From assembly GCA_963772825.1 (NCBI GenBank), contig CAVYYX010000009.1:62001-126000 (forward strand): a stretch of DNA of 64,000 nucleotides, written 5' to 3'. The position numbers were made by a program, and so were the translations under genes. Of this stretch, positions 44,246 through 52,969 are shown one piece after another. The stretch is from Desertimonas sp963772825. Lineage in GTDB: Bacteria; Actinomycetota; Acidimicrobiia; Acidimicrobiales; Ilumatobacteraceae. Position 1 is the first letter of the stretch, and the number at the start of each line of letters is the position of its first letter. Under the pieces are notes generated by a model. The model was not told where the DNA came from. It saw nothing but the letters and a program-made list of their open reading frames with translations, and searched no databases.

Positions 44246-44293
44246 ACCGATGGGTGTTTAGGGGACCGTTCCGTCCCCTAAACACCCATCGGT
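44246..44293. repeat. Palindromic repeat family A, copy 4
   Basis: Perfect copy with loop CGTTCC. It lies after the acyl-CoA-dehydrogenase-like gene (stop 44308) and before the start of the YbhN-type gene, both on the minus strand, so it could terminate the first transcript. Confidence 0.95.
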
Positions 44294-44307
44294 CGGTCGG
44301 CCCGGGG

Positions 44308-45450
44308 TCACAGGAAGCTGGTGTCGACCTCCTGGCCGGCGAGCACCGCTCCGGCGAGGGTGAACGTGTCGAGCTTGACGCCAAAGTGCTGGGTCAGCGT
44401 GTGGAGGTCGCGCAGCCGGCGCTGCAGCGGGCTGCTGCTGTACAGGGCGGTGCCGCCGCCCGCTCGATACGCCATGTCGACCACTTCGGCCGCCGTCTCG
44501 ACGACCCACGTCGTCGTGCTGCGCAACTGGGCCCGCGTTCGATCGTCGAACTCGGCGCTGGCGAGCGCCATCTGCCACGACTCGGCGGCGGCGTCGAAGA
44601 GCGTTGTCCGGGCCGCCCGCAGGGCCGCCGTGGCCCGACCGAGCTGGTTGCGGAACAGCGGGTTGGCCGCCAGCTCCGACTCGGCGAACATCGACCGCTT
44701 GCTGGCGGCGAGTTCGATGATCTCGGCGAGCGCTCCACCGGCGATGCCTACCGCCACGGATCCGAACGCCATCGTCGACAGGCACAGTTCGGGGATCCGG
44801 ATCAGCGGGAAGTCGAGCTCCGAGGGCTCGAAGATCGAGAACGATCGATCGGCGGGCACGAACACGTCCGTCACCGTGAAGTCGTGGCTGCCGGTGCCAC
44901 GCATCCCCATCGTCGTCCACGTGTCGACGATCTCGACCTCGGCGGCCGGAAGCACCATCATCCGCAGCGGCGGCATCCGCCCGTCGTCGATCAGGCAATG
45001 GGCGAGGAACCACTCGGCATGTCGGCACCCGCTGGCGAACGACCATCGGCCGCTGGCCCGATAACCGCCGTCGACGGGCGTCGCCCTACCCATCGGATTG
45101 AACGTCCCGGCGCTGATCACGTCCGGGCCCGAGGCGTACACGGCGTCGAACGACGCCCCCGGCAGGTGTCCGAGCAACGCCGGCGCCGCCGCGCCGATCA
45201 TCACCGTCCAGCCCACCGACCCGTCGGCCTTGGCCAGCTCCTCGAGCACTGCGAGGGCGTCGTTGAAGGCGAGCTCGTCGCCGCCGTGACTACGAGGAAC
45301 GAGCGCCCGGAAGCACCCGGCGGTCACGAGGTCATCGACGAGATCGCGCGGCAACGTTCGCGCCTGCTCGAGCTCGTCGGCCCGCGCCGTGATCTCCGGC
45401 AGCAGGGCGCGTACCGCGTCGATCGTGGTCGGCCGTGTCGTCACCGTCAT
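44308..45450 (-). CDS. Acyl-CoA dehydrogenase-fold flavoprotein (monooxygenase type)
   Basis: 380 residues. It follows the class D, HsaA/DszC-like branch: DDLVTAGCFRALVPRSHGGD, LAVLEELAKADGSVGWTVMI, GYRASGRWSFASGCRHAEWF, DTWTTMGMRGTGSHDFTVTD. The Glu base of true acyl-CoA dehydrogenases is not evident. These enzymes use reduced flavin to hydroxylate aromatic or sulfur compounds, usually with a separate flavin reductase, which is not seen here. It overlaps by four bases the gene for a degenerate hydrolase. Confidence 0.83.
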   Translation of the reverse strand: MTVTTRPTTIDAVRALLPEITARADELEQARTLPRDLVDDLVTAGCFRALVPRSHGGDELAFNDALAVLEELAKADGSVGWTVMIGAAAPALLGHLPGASFDAVYASGPDVISAGTFNPMGRATPVDGGYRASGRWSFASGCRHAEWFLAHCLIDDGRMPPLRMMVLPAAEVEIVDTWTTMGMRGTGSHDFTVTDVFVPADRSFSIFEPSELDFPLIRIPELCLSTMAFGSVAVGIAGGALAEIIELAASKRSMFAESELAANPLFRNQLGRATAALRAARTTLFDAAAESWQMALASAEFDDRTRAQLRSTTTWVVETAAEVVDMAYRAGGGTALYSSSPLQRRLRDLHTLTQHFGVKLDTFTLAGAVLAGQEVDTSFL

Positions 45451-46319
45451 CGCAACACCTCGCGAAGCACGTCAAGGAACGCCTCCGGCTGCTCGAAGGC
45501 GGGATCGTCGGCAGCGTTCTCGACGACATGCAGCGGCCAGCCGAACCTCTGGCTGGCGAGCTCGGCGACGGCCAGTGGAGTGGCCAGGTCATGTCGGCCC
45601 CAGATCAACGTCGTCGGCGCAGCGATGCGCACGAGGTCTGCCTCCGGGATCGGGGCGCCGAACCGCTCGATCAGCGCGCCGGCAGCTTCCAACACCCCCG
45701 GAGTTCGCACCCGGTCGACGACGTAGGCGGCGAAGGCAGGCCACCCGTCGCCGACCCGATCGCGCACGGCGGCGGCGTCATACATGCAGAAGCTCATCAG
45801 CTCGTCGTAGGTCTCCTCGTTCGGTGCGGCGAAGAAGCTGTGGAGCGCCGCCCCGAATTGAGGTGCTGGCTCGAACCGTGCGAGGCCGAGCGTGTCGACG
45901 AGCACAAGTTGGCTGACGCGGTCTGGGTGGTCCACCGCGAAGCGGGCGGCGATCGCCCCACCGACAACTCGCCCGACGATCGCAGGTGGAGCCGCACAGG
46001 TCTCTTCGACGACGTCGGCGAGCCAGCGCAGGACGCTTGTCGTGGTGAGATCGACACCGCCTTGCGACTCGCCGTGACCCGGAAGATCCGGTGCGATGAC
46101 GCGGTGCGACGCAGCAAGCCCGTCGACGATCGGAAGCCATCCCGCCGCCAACTCGGCGGGTCCGTGTAGCAGCACGACGGGTGGCCCCTCGCCGCATTCC
46201 AGCACGGCCGTCGAGAGCCCGGCGGCGATGATCCGGCGTTCGGCGACCCGACTGCTGGCGAGCAGCTGTTCCCGTGCCTCGGCGGCCACCGCCGGCCGAT
46301 CGTAGAGAGGTGTGGACAT
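45447..46319 (-). CDS. Alpha/beta hydrolase fold protein lacking catalytic Ser and His
   Basis: 290 residues from ATG 46319 with AAGGAG upstream. Fold segments are clear: GPPVVLLHGPAELAAGWLPI, VIAPDLPGHGESQGG, LIWGRHDLATPLAVAELASQ. But the nucleophile elbow is IVGRVVGGAIA (Val instead of Ser in GxSxG), and the expected GAGH His is replaced in VENAADDPAFEQPEAF. The Asp of the triad remains. It may be a pseudoenzyme or use another chemistry. It is coupled to the flavin monooxygenase-like gene, so it might bind that enzyme's product. Confidence 0.85.
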   Translation of the reverse strand: MSTPLYDRPAVAAEAREQLLASSRVAERRIIAAGLSTAVLECGEGPPVVLLHGPAELAAGWLPIVDGLAASHRVIAPDLPGHGESQGGVDLTTTSVLRWLADVVEETCAAPPAIVGRVVGGAIAARFAVDHPDRVSQLVLVDTLGLARFEPAPQFGAALHSFFAAPNEETYDELMSFCMYDAAAVRDRVGDGWPAFAAYVVDRVRTPGVLEAAGALIERFGAPIPEADLVRIAAPTTLIWGRHDLATPLAVAELASQRFGWPLHVVENAADDPAFEQPEAFLDVLREVLR

Positions 46320-46475
46320 GACGCGCTCCTTCTGTGGGGTCCACATCGAAGGTACGGATCGAGACCGGCGGGCGCATCGGGAGAACCACGCAACACGAGA
46401 CGCGTGAGCGATGGGTAATTCTGTGTACGACCCGCCGTGGTTCGCCTGCCTGCAACGACAGCTGAGGGCGTCGAT

Positions 46476-46559
46476 CTGGGCGGCCGAACGCCGGGAAACC
46501 GGACCGCGCGCCGCCCAGATCGTGGAGTGGACCGCAGGCCGCCCAGTTCGAGAACCGGG
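46476..46559. repeat. Repeat family C, copy 2
   Basis: CTGGGCGGCC left arm, then CGCCGCCCAG and AGGCCGCCCAG right arms, and the shared core AAACCGGACCGCG / GTGGACCGCAGG. Homologous to 19653-19731. It is in the 317-base gap before the hydrolase gene, on the promoter side of that gene (minus strand). Confidence 0.8.
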
Positions 46560-46583
46560 GGTCAGCCGGCGCGCGGCGAACCG

Positions 46584-46616
46584 CTCCGCAGCGCCGATCA
46601 TCTCGGCGCCGCGGAG
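46584..46616 (-). terminator. Candidate terminator hairpin after the selenium-binding-type gene
   Basis: CTCCGC-A-GCGCCGA...TCGGCGC-C-GCGGAG: two stacked stems (six and seven pairs) around TCATC. It is about 20 bases downstream of the minus-strand stop at 46637. No T tract. Confidence 0.65.
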
Positions 46617-46636
46617 TGTGAGGGCGCGCAGTCTCC

Positions 46637-47950
46637 CTAGTGCTCGCCGGGCTCGAGCGGGATGCTCGGGTCGAAGAGCATCATGTGCGGGCCGGCTGGT
46701 CCCGTGGTCGTCTGCTTCTCGACGTCCATGAAGTCGACCCACGCGCTGCCGTCGGCGTTGAGCGGGGTGAGGTCGCCCGAGGCATCGACGTCGAACAGCC
46801 AGATCCCGTAGTCACTGTTGCGCGGGTCGCCGAAGTCGGGATCGTTGTCCCACGGGGTGAGCAGCGAGTTGGTGACGTAGAGGCGGCTGTTGTCCGGGCT
46901 CAGGCGCAGCATGTTGGGGTGCGGCACCGGGACCGTGACGCGAAGCGTCGGATTGAACGGGTCGCTGATGTCGAACCGCTGCACGCTGTTGCCGAACCAG
47001 TTCGACACGTAGAGGTCCTTGCCGTCGTACGACACGACCATGTCGACGGGAAGCTCGAGGCCGTCATCGGGCCCGAGCACCTGCTGGAACTCGAAGGTGC
47101 CGTCGCCGTCGTCGTCGTCGGCGAGCCACACGGCACTCGTGCCCGGCGCGTTGATGAACGCCCGCCGCACCCCTTCGTCGCCGATGAACCTGGCCATCAA
47201 CGCCCCACTGTTGGCGCCCAAGTCGGCGCGTTGGACGACTTCTTCAGCATGGACGTCCCACACGGCGACCTCGGCACCGAGGCAGGCCGGGTCGATACCG
47301 GGCGCGCACTGCGCCGGCGAGCCGAAGGTCGTGCTGATGGCGAGTTCAGCGTCCGGCGTCATGGCGAAGTCGTACATGTAGGTAGTGCCGATGTCGCTCG
47401 AGTCGCGCTCCGGCCCGGGACCGAAGTAGTCGACGAACTCGCCGGTGCGGTCGTCGAGCTCGACGATGCCGCCGGGGTGGGTCGCGTCGGTTGCTGCGCC
47501 GATCATCGGCGCCAGAAGCCGGCCGTGCATCGACATCACGCCATGGGGCACGGCGTACCCGCTGTCGGCAGCGAGGTCTTCGTTCACGGCGCTGAGACTG
47601 ATCGTCGACCCGTCGCTGCCCACGTCAAGAACGTGGATCCGATTGGAGAACAGACCCGGCACGATCAGCCGCTGCTGATCGGCTGAGTAGCCAAAGTGAT
47701 GCAGCTCGTCACCTGGGTTGGGCATGTCGACACGATTGACGATCTCGCCGAAGTCGGGCTGTTCCGGGTCGGCGCCGATCACGGCGACGAAGTCGGGGTC
47801 GGTCGCGCTCTGGGCGATCGTGCTGACGTAGAGGAATCGCTCCTGCTGGACCTCGCCGTGCGCTCCTGCGGGCGTGGCTGCGAAGAGGGCCACCGGCGCC
47901 AGAGCGCCGGCCGCCAGGGCCAGCCGAGTCGTAGTGGTTCGTGTGGTCAT
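46637..47950 (-). CDS. Secreted selenium-binding-protein (SBP56)-like beta-propeller
   Basis: 437 residues from ATG 47950 with AGGAGGTGAG upstream. Signal peptide MTTRTTTTRLALAAGALAPV...AGAHG. Repeated blades include GDELHHFGYSADQQRLIVPG, YAVPHGVMSMHGRLLAPMIG, YDGKDLYVSNWFGNSVQRFD and PHPNMLRLSPDNSRLYVTNS. HHFGYS resembles the metal-binding ELHHxGW of SBP56/methanethiol oxidases, but the CSSC stretch of classic family members is absent. The two cysteines (QCAPGIDPAC) may form a disulphide. Co-transcribed with the flavoprotein gene 29 bases upstream. Confidence 0.8.
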   Translation of the reverse strand: MTTRTTTTRLALAAGALAPVALFAATPAGAHGEVQQERFLYVSTIAQSATDPDFVAVIGADPEQPDFGEIVNRVDMPNPGDELHHFGYSADQQRLIVPGLFSNRIHVLDVGSDGSTISLSAVNEDLAADSGYAVPHGVMSMHGRLLAPMIGAATDATHPGGIVELDDRTGEFVDYFGPGPERDSSDIGTTYMYDFAMTPDAELAISTTFGSPAQCAPGIDPACLGAEVAVWDVHAEEVVQRADLGANSGALMARFIGDEGVRRAFINAPGTSAVWLADDDDGDGTFEFQQVLGPDDGLELPVDMVVSYDGKDLYVSNWFGNSVQRFDISDPFNPTLRVTVPVPHPNMLRLSPDNSRLYVTNSLLTPWDNDPDFGDPRNSDYGIWLFDVDASGDLTPLNADGSAWVDFMDVEKQTTTGPAGPHMMLFDPSIPLEPGEH

Positions 47951-47979
47951 GGGACTCACCTCCTGTGAGTGGATGGGGC

Positions 47980-49176
47980 TCAGCCCCAGCGGGGTTGTTC
48001 GTCGGGGTTGATGCCGAGGCTCAACTTGCCGACGAGCTCGTGGGTCAGCAGGCTGTTGCCCGGATGGATGCGCCCGAGGCGGGAATCGCGGAACAACTGC
48101 TCGATGCGGCTGCGCTTGAAGATTCCAGAGCCGCCGGTGAGGTCGAGTGCCGTGTCCACGACGGCGAACGCACGCGTCACGACGTCGTACTTGCAAGCGA
48201 CGATCTTCGTCGGCCAATCGCCGCCGTGGTCGACTCCGTTGGCCCAGTCGTCGCACACCCGGTCGAGGTGGGCGTTGATCGCCTCGAGGTGGATGCGCAT
48301 CTCGGCGACGTCGTGCTGCACGCCGGGGTGGTAGGCCATCGAGCGGGTCAGCGCCACGGAGGTGCGATCGTGGACCTTGGCGACGGTCTCGTCGTACGCT
48401 CGGCGGGCGATCGACGAGTACACGGCGGCGAACCCGAGGAGCGCCCAACCGAACAGGGCGACGTGGAACAGCCCAGCACCGGCGAATCCGGCAGGGCACA
48501 CCAAGGTGACCGCCTCGTCGGGCACGAACGTGCGGTCGAGGATCGTGTCGTTCGACATCGTCGCCCGCATGCCGAGCGTGTCCCAGGTCTCCTCGATGCG
48601 GTAGTTCGGGGTGTCGCGGTGCAAGAAGGCGTGGACGACTTGCGGGTTGGCCGGGTCGCTGGTGTCCATGGCGTGAATCCCGAGATAGGTCCACACGGGC
48701 GACAGGCTGCCGAAGATCTTGTGCCCGGTGAACTCCCAGCCGCCCTCGACTCGCTCGGCCTTCGCCGACGAGAGCAGCACAGGTATGTCGTTGCCCGCTT
48801 CGCCGTGGCCGGCGGCGAAGACGTGGCCTTCTGCGGCCTTGCGCAACACCCAGTCGCCCGACGGATCGCCGGCCCGGTGCAGGTCGGCGCACAGCCCGAC
48901 GAAGTAGTGGTGCATGTTGACGGCGACCGCGGTCGCCGGGGCGACGTAGGCGATGCGCCGCTGCAGGCGGTTGATCTCGGCGAGGTTCAGCCCGAGTCCA
49001 CCGAACTCCTCCGGTACCGAGGCGAGCAGGTAACCGCTCGCCCGTAGCTCTTCGAAGTCCTCGGTGAAGAATTCGTTGTTGCGGTCGTACTGCGGTGCCC
49101 GCTCGTCGAAGCGGGCGAGCATTTCATCGGTGACGAGTTGGTCGGCGCTGATCGTTGGTTGGACGGTTGCCGTCAT
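47980..49176 (-). CDS. Acyl-CoA dehydrogenase family protein
   Basis: 398 residues; SD AAGGAGG seven bases before the ATG. Segments: LRASGYLLASVPEEFGGLGL, VEGGWEFTGHKIFGSLSPVW, DTLGMRATMSNDTILDRTFV and the closing DTALDLTGGSGIFKRSRIEQ. The catalytic Glu region differs from short-chain dehydrogenases, so the substrate is open. Two 16-base palindromes (49201, 49332) lie in the gap upstream, shared with the divergent TetR gene; that TetR likely controls this gene and the selenium-binding-type gene behind it. Confidence 0.87.
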   Translation of the reverse strand: MTATVQPTISADQLVTDEMLARFDERAPQYDRNNEFFTEDFEELRASGYLLASVPEEFGGLGLNLAEINRLQRRIAYVAPATAVAVNMHHYFVGLCADLHRAGDPSGDWVLRKAAEGHVFAAGHGEAGNDIPVLLSSAKAERVEGGWEFTGHKIFGSLSPVWTYLGIHAMDTSDPANPQVVHAFLHRDTPNYRIEETWDTLGMRATMSNDTILDRTFVPDEAVTLVCPAGFAGAGLFHVALFGWALLGFAAVYSSIARRAYDETVAKVHDRTSVALTRSMAYHPGVQHDVAEMRIHLEAINAHLDRVCDDWANGVDHGGDWPTKIVACKYDVVTRAFAVVDTALDLTGGSGIFKRSRIEQLFRDSRLGRIHPGNSLLTHELVGKLSLGINPDEQPRWG

Positions 49177-49200
49177 CGTGTCCTCCTTGAAAGTAGCTAT

Positions 49201-49216
49201 TCGGTCGATCGACCGA
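49201..49216. promoter_or_regulatory. TetR operator palindrome, copy 1
   Basis: TCGGTCGATCGACCGA, a perfect palindrome 25 bases before the flavoprotein start, on its promoter side. Confidence 0.85.
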
Positions 49217-49331
49217 TTGAGCCATACTGCGCACGAGATGGAGGCCTGTCAACCGATTTCCCAAGCACCGAAAACCGACCCGAACGTGCACGAATCGTTG
49301 ACACGTCGCCTGATCTGGTGTGATACTCCTA

Positions 49332-49347
49332 TCGGTCGGTCGACCGA
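49332..49347. promoter_or_regulatory. TetR operator palindrome, copy 2
   Basis: TCGGTCGGTCGACCGA, nearly identical to the site at 49201 and directly before the TetR ribosome site. Two sites in one divergent gap support joint control of both directions. Confidence 0.85.
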
Positions 49348-49358
49348 AAGGGGAGCTG

Positions 49359-49955
49359 GTGACGGCGAACGAGATCGGTACGAAGGAGGCGATCGTCGAT
49401 GCCGCCCGACGGTGTTTGCTCGCCGAGGGCTACGCCGCGATGTCGACGCGCAAGGTGGCCACCGAAGCAGGCGTGCCGCTGTCGCAGGTCCACTACCACT
49501 TCGGTTCCAAGGGCGGCCTGGTGCTCGCCCTGCTCGAAAGCGAGGACCGTCGCCTCCTCGCCCGCCAGGCCGCGATGTACTCCGAGGAGGCGCCGCTGTG
49601 GAAGCGTTACGAGCAGGCCTGCGACTTCTTCGAGGATGACCTCGAGTCGGGCTACGTGCGCGTCTTGCAGGAGATGATCGCGGCAGGATGGTCGACGCCC
49701 GCGATCGGCGACAAGGTGCGGGCGATGCAGCAAGCTTGGTACGAACTGCTCACGGACGTGGCGAACGAGGCCGCCCGACGCTTCGGAGGGCTCGGTCCGT
49801 TCGCCCCGGCGGAGGTCGCCACGTTGATCGGCGTCTCGTTCATCGGCGCCGAGTCGCTGTTGCTGCTCGGCTTCGACCGTCACCAGTTGCCGATCCGCGC
49901 TGCATTGCGTCGTGTCGGCCAGTTGATACGCGAGTTCGAGGAGGCGTCGCCGTGA
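49359..49955 (+). CDS. TetR-family transcriptional regulator
   Basis: 198 residues from GTG 49359 (MTANEIGTKEAIVDAARRCL) with AAAGGGGAG upstream; an earlier start would run through the operator. Helix-turn-helix: GYAAMSTRKVATEAGVPLSQ then VHYHFGSKGGLVLALL. The operators at 49201 and 49332 flank its promoter. It is coupled (GTGA) to the hydrolase-glycosyltransferase gene, so it likely represses the whole three-hydrolase operon as well as the flavoprotein in the other direction. Confidence 0.92.
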   Translation: MTANEIGTKEAIVDAARRCLLAEGYAAMSTRKVATEAGVPLSQVHYHFGSKGGLVLALLESEDRRLLARQAAMYSEEAPLWKRYEQACDFFEDDLESGYVRVLQEMIAAGWSTPAIGDKVRAMQQAWYELLTDVANEAARRFGGLGPFAPAEVATLIGVSFIGAESLLLLGFDRHQLPIRAALRRVGQLIREFEEASP

Positions 49956-52060
49956 GGGCTCGCCAGCCGGACGAGTCCGGCCGCGTCGTCGTCGACGATG
50001 GCGTCGGTGTCCACTGGGAACGCTACGGCGACGGCGAGCCGACGATCCTGCTGTTGCCGACGTGGTCGATCGTCCCGTCGCGGCACTGGAAGTTCCAGAT
50101 TCCGTTCCTCGCCCGCCGGCATCGGGTGATCACGTTCGACGGACGCGGCTCGGGCCGTTCCGATCGCCCCGCCGGCGCCGAGCACTACGGCCACGAGGTG
50201 TTCGCCAACGACGCGATCGCCGTGTTGGACGCGACAGGTACGGATCGGGCGGTGCTCGCGGCGCTGTCGTGCGGCACGCTGTGGGGCGTCCAGGTCGCCG
50301 CAGATCTGCCCGACCGTGCGCTCGGCCTCGTCTCCATCGGACCGTCGGTGCCGCTGACGCCAGGCCTCCCCGAACGCAGCGTGTACCCGTTCGCCGATCC
50401 GCTCGACGTCACGGACGGCTGGGCGAAGTACAACGAACACCATTGGCGACGCGACTACCGCGACTTCCTCGAGTTCTTCGCCGGGCGTGTGTTCACCGAG
50501 ACGCACAGCACCAAGCACATCGAGGACTTCGTCGGCTGGGGAATGGAGATCGAGCCAGCGACGCTGATCGCTTCGGAGTACGGACTCGACACGTGCGGCC
50601 GAGAGAGCTTCCGCTCGGTCTGCGAGCGGGTCAGCTGCCCGGTGCTCGTGATCCACGGCGACGCCGACGCCATCCGCCCCTATGCCGCCGGGGTGGCGCT
50701 CGCCGCAGTCACCCGTGGCTCGTTCGTCACCATCGCCGGCGGCGGGCACATCCCGCTCGCCCGCGATCCCGTCATCATCAACCGGCTGATCGAGGAGTTC
50801 GTCGACATGGTTCATCCAACCCCGTCGCAGCGCACGTGGGTGCGCGCCGCCCGGCGTCCCAAGCGGGCGTTGTACATCTCTTCACCGATCGGGCTCGGCC
50901 ACGCCTTGCGCGACGTGGCCATCGCCGCGGAGTTGCGCAAGCACCATCCCGACCTGCAGATCGACTGGCTCGCCCAGCACCCGGTCACCAAGGTGCTCGA
51001 GGACCGTGGCGAACGGGTCCACCCGGCGTCGGCCTGGCTGGCCAACGAATCGGCGCACGTCGAGGACGAGTCCGCCGAGCACGACCTGCATGCCTTCCAG
51101 GCGATCCGCCGGATGGACGAGATCCTCGTCAACAACTTCATGGTCTTCAACGACATCGTCACGGACGAGCACTACGACCTCGTCATCGGCGACGAGGCCT
51201 GGGACGTCGACTACTTCCTCCACGAGAATCCGGAGCTCAAGCACTTCGAGTTCGCCTGGATGACCGACTTCGTCGGGTGGTTGCCGATGCCCGACGGTGG
51301 CGATCACGAGGCCGCCCTGACCGCCGACTACAACGCCGAGATGATCGAACAGCGGGCCCGCTACCGGCGCCTGCGTGATCGCTCGATTTTCGTCGGCGAT
51401 CCCGACGACATCGTGCCGGACCGGTTCGGACCGGATCTGCCGGCGATTCGCGAGTGGACCGCCGACAACTTCGAGTTCGCCGGCTACGTCACCGGCTTCG
51501 ACCCGGCCGAGTTCGCCGATCGCGACGCCTTGCGCGCCGAACTCGGCTACCACGCCGACGAACTGGTGTGCATCGTGACCGTCGGCGGGTCGGGGGTGGG
51601 CGAGAACCTGCTGCGCCGAGTCGTCGACGCCATCCCGACCACCCGGCGACTGGTCGACGACGTGAAGTTCGTCGTCGTTTGCGGACCGCGGATCGACCCA
51701 CGCTCGCTCCCCCGTCGCAAGGGCGTGTCGTACCGCCGCTACGTTCCCCAGCTCTATCGCCACCTCGCGGCGTGCGACCTCGCCGTCGTGCAAGGCGGGT
51801 TGACGACCTGCATGGAATTGACGGCCAATCGCCGCCCGTTCGTATACGTGCCGCTGCGCCATCACTTCGAGCAGAACTTCCACGTCCATCACCGCCTCGA
51901 GCGCTACGGCGCCGGGCGCCGTCTCGACTACGACGATGCCGCCGACCCCGACAGCCTGGCCAAGGTGATCGCCGACGAGATCGGCCGCGAGGTCGACTAC
52001 CGGCCGGTGGAGACCGGTGGTGCGGCGCGGGCCGCCGCGTCGATCGCCGAGTTGGTGTAG
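49952..52060 (+). CDS. Fusion: alpha/beta hydrolase + glycosyltransferase (MurG/GT28-like)
   Basis: 702 residues from GTG 49952. Residues 1-285: alpha/beta hydrolase (EPTILLLPTWSIVPSRHWKF; nucleophile in AALSCGTLWG; Asp in VIHGDADAIRP; His in AGGGHIPLARDP). Residues about 300-700: glycosyltransferase (RALYISSPIGLGHALRDVAI opening; YVPQLYRHLAACDLAVVQGG and TTCMELTANRRPFVYVPLRH donor-binding signature of GT28/GT1). The two halves may form and remove, or activate and attach, a sugar ester. The next two genes are paralogues of the hydrolase half only. Confidence 0.88.
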   Translation: MRARQPDESGRVVVDDGVGVHWERYGDGEPTILLLPTWSIVPSRHWKFQIPFLARRHRVITFDGRGSGRSDRPAGAEHYGHEVFANDAIAVLDATGTDRAVLAALSCGTLWGVQVAADLPDRALGLVSIGPSVPLTPGLPERSVYPFADPLDVTDGWAKYNEHHWRRDYRDFLEFFAGRVFTETHSTKHIEDFVGWGMEIEPATLIASEYGLDTCGRESFRSVCERVSCPVLVIHGDADAIRPYAAGVALAAVTRGSFVTIAGGGHIPLARDPVIINRLIEEFVDMVHPTPSQRTWVRAARRPKRALYISSPIGLGHALRDVAIAAELRKHHPDLQIDWLAQHPVTKVLEDRGERVHPASAWLANESAHVEDESAEHDLHAFQAIRRMDEILVNNFMVFNDIVTDEHYDLVIGDEAWDVDYFLHENPELKHFEFAWMTDFVGWLPMPDGGDHEAALTADYNAEMIEQRARYRRLRDRSIFVGDPDDIVPDRFGPDLPAIREWTADNFEFAGYVTGFDPAEFADRDALRAELGYHADELVCIVTVGGSGVGENLLRRVVDAIPTTRRLVDDVKFVVVCGPRIDPRSLPRRKGVSYRRYVPQLYRHLAACDLAVVQGGLTTCMELTANRRPFVYVPLRHHFEQNFHVHHRLERYGAGRRLDYDDAADPDSLAKVIADEIGREVDYRPVETGGAARAAASIAELV

Positions 52061-52066
52061 CGGCCC

Positions 52067-52969
52067 ATGCGAGCACGGCGGCCGGATGCGAGCGGGTTTG
52101 TCGAGCGCGACGGCGTCTCCCTGCACTACGAGGTGTTCGGCGGCGGCGGGCCGACGATTCTGTTGTTGCCGACGTGGTCGATCGTCCCGTCGGGCCATTG
52201 GAAGTTGCAGGTCCCGTACCTCGCCCGTGACCACCGCGTCGTCACCTTCGACGGACGGGGCAGCGGCCTGTCGGATCGACCCGTCGAACCAGCCGCTTAT
52301 CGGGACGAGGAGTACGCAGCCGACGCGGTGGCGGTGCTCGACGCAATCGGTGCCGACCGGGCGGTCCTCGTCGCCCTGTCCAGCGGCGCCACGTGGGCCG
52401 TGCACCTCGCCGCCAAGCATCCCGACCGTGTTGACGGTCTCGTGGCCGTCGGGCCGGCATGTGCGTTCAGGATCCCCCACCCGGACCGCCAGTCGATCGA
52501 CTGGTTCGGCATCGTCGAGTCCCCAGATGGCTGGGCGAAGTACAACCGTCGCTACTGGGTGGAAGGTGGCTACGACGACTTCCTGCACTTCTTCTTCGGC
52601 GAGATGTTCCTCGAGCCACACTCGTCCAAGCAGATCGAGGACGGCGTGAACTGGGGCCGGGAGGTCGAGCCGGCAACGCTCGTGGCGACGAACGATGCCG
52701 CCCGGCACGGAGGCGGCGGAGTGGCGCCCGAATCGATCGAGGAGCTGTGCGGGCGCGTACGTTGCCCGGTACTGGTCGTCCACGGAGTTGCTGATCCGAT
52801 CATCCCGATCGCCGTCGGCGCACGCCTCGCCGAGCTCACCGGCGGCTCACTGGTCAGGATCGAGGGGGGCGGTCACGGCCCCCACGTCCGCGACCCTGTC
52901 TTCGTCAACGGCTTGATCGTGGAATTCGTCGAATCCGTCACCATGCGAGCAGTGGCGGCGGACCGGTGA
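52067..52969 (+). CDS. Alpha/beta hydrolase, paralogue 2
   Basis: 300 residues. Strongly similar to the hydrolase half of the fusion: RARRPDASGFVERDGVSLHY, GPTILLLPTWSIVPSGHWKL, VTFDGRGSGLSDRPVE; nucleophile elbow VALSSGATWA, Asp in VVHGVADPIIP, His in EGGGHGPHVRDP. The last codons overlap the next gene (GTGA). Cytoplasmic; substrate unknown. Tandem duplication with the neighbour is evident. Confidence 0.88.
   Translation: MRARRPDASGFVERDGVSLHYEVFGGGGPTILLLPTWSIVPSGHWKLQVPYLARDHRVVTFDGRGSGLSDRPVEPAAYRDEEYAADAVAVLDAIGADRAVLVALSSGATWAVHLAAKHPDRVDGLVAVGPACAFRIPHPDRQSIDWFGIVESPDGWAKYNRRYWVEGGYDDFLHFFFGEMFLEPHSSKQIEDGVNWGREVEPATLVATNDAARHGGGGVAPESIEELCGRVRCPVLVVHGVADPIIPIAVGARLAELTGGSLVRIEGGGHGPHVRDPVFVNGLIVEFVESVTMRAVAADR

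Noticed and set aside
50882..52783. Long minus-strand open frame (633 codons) opposite the hydrolase genes
   Set aside because: Antisense shadow of two well-supported genes; no domain features, same GC-driven composition.
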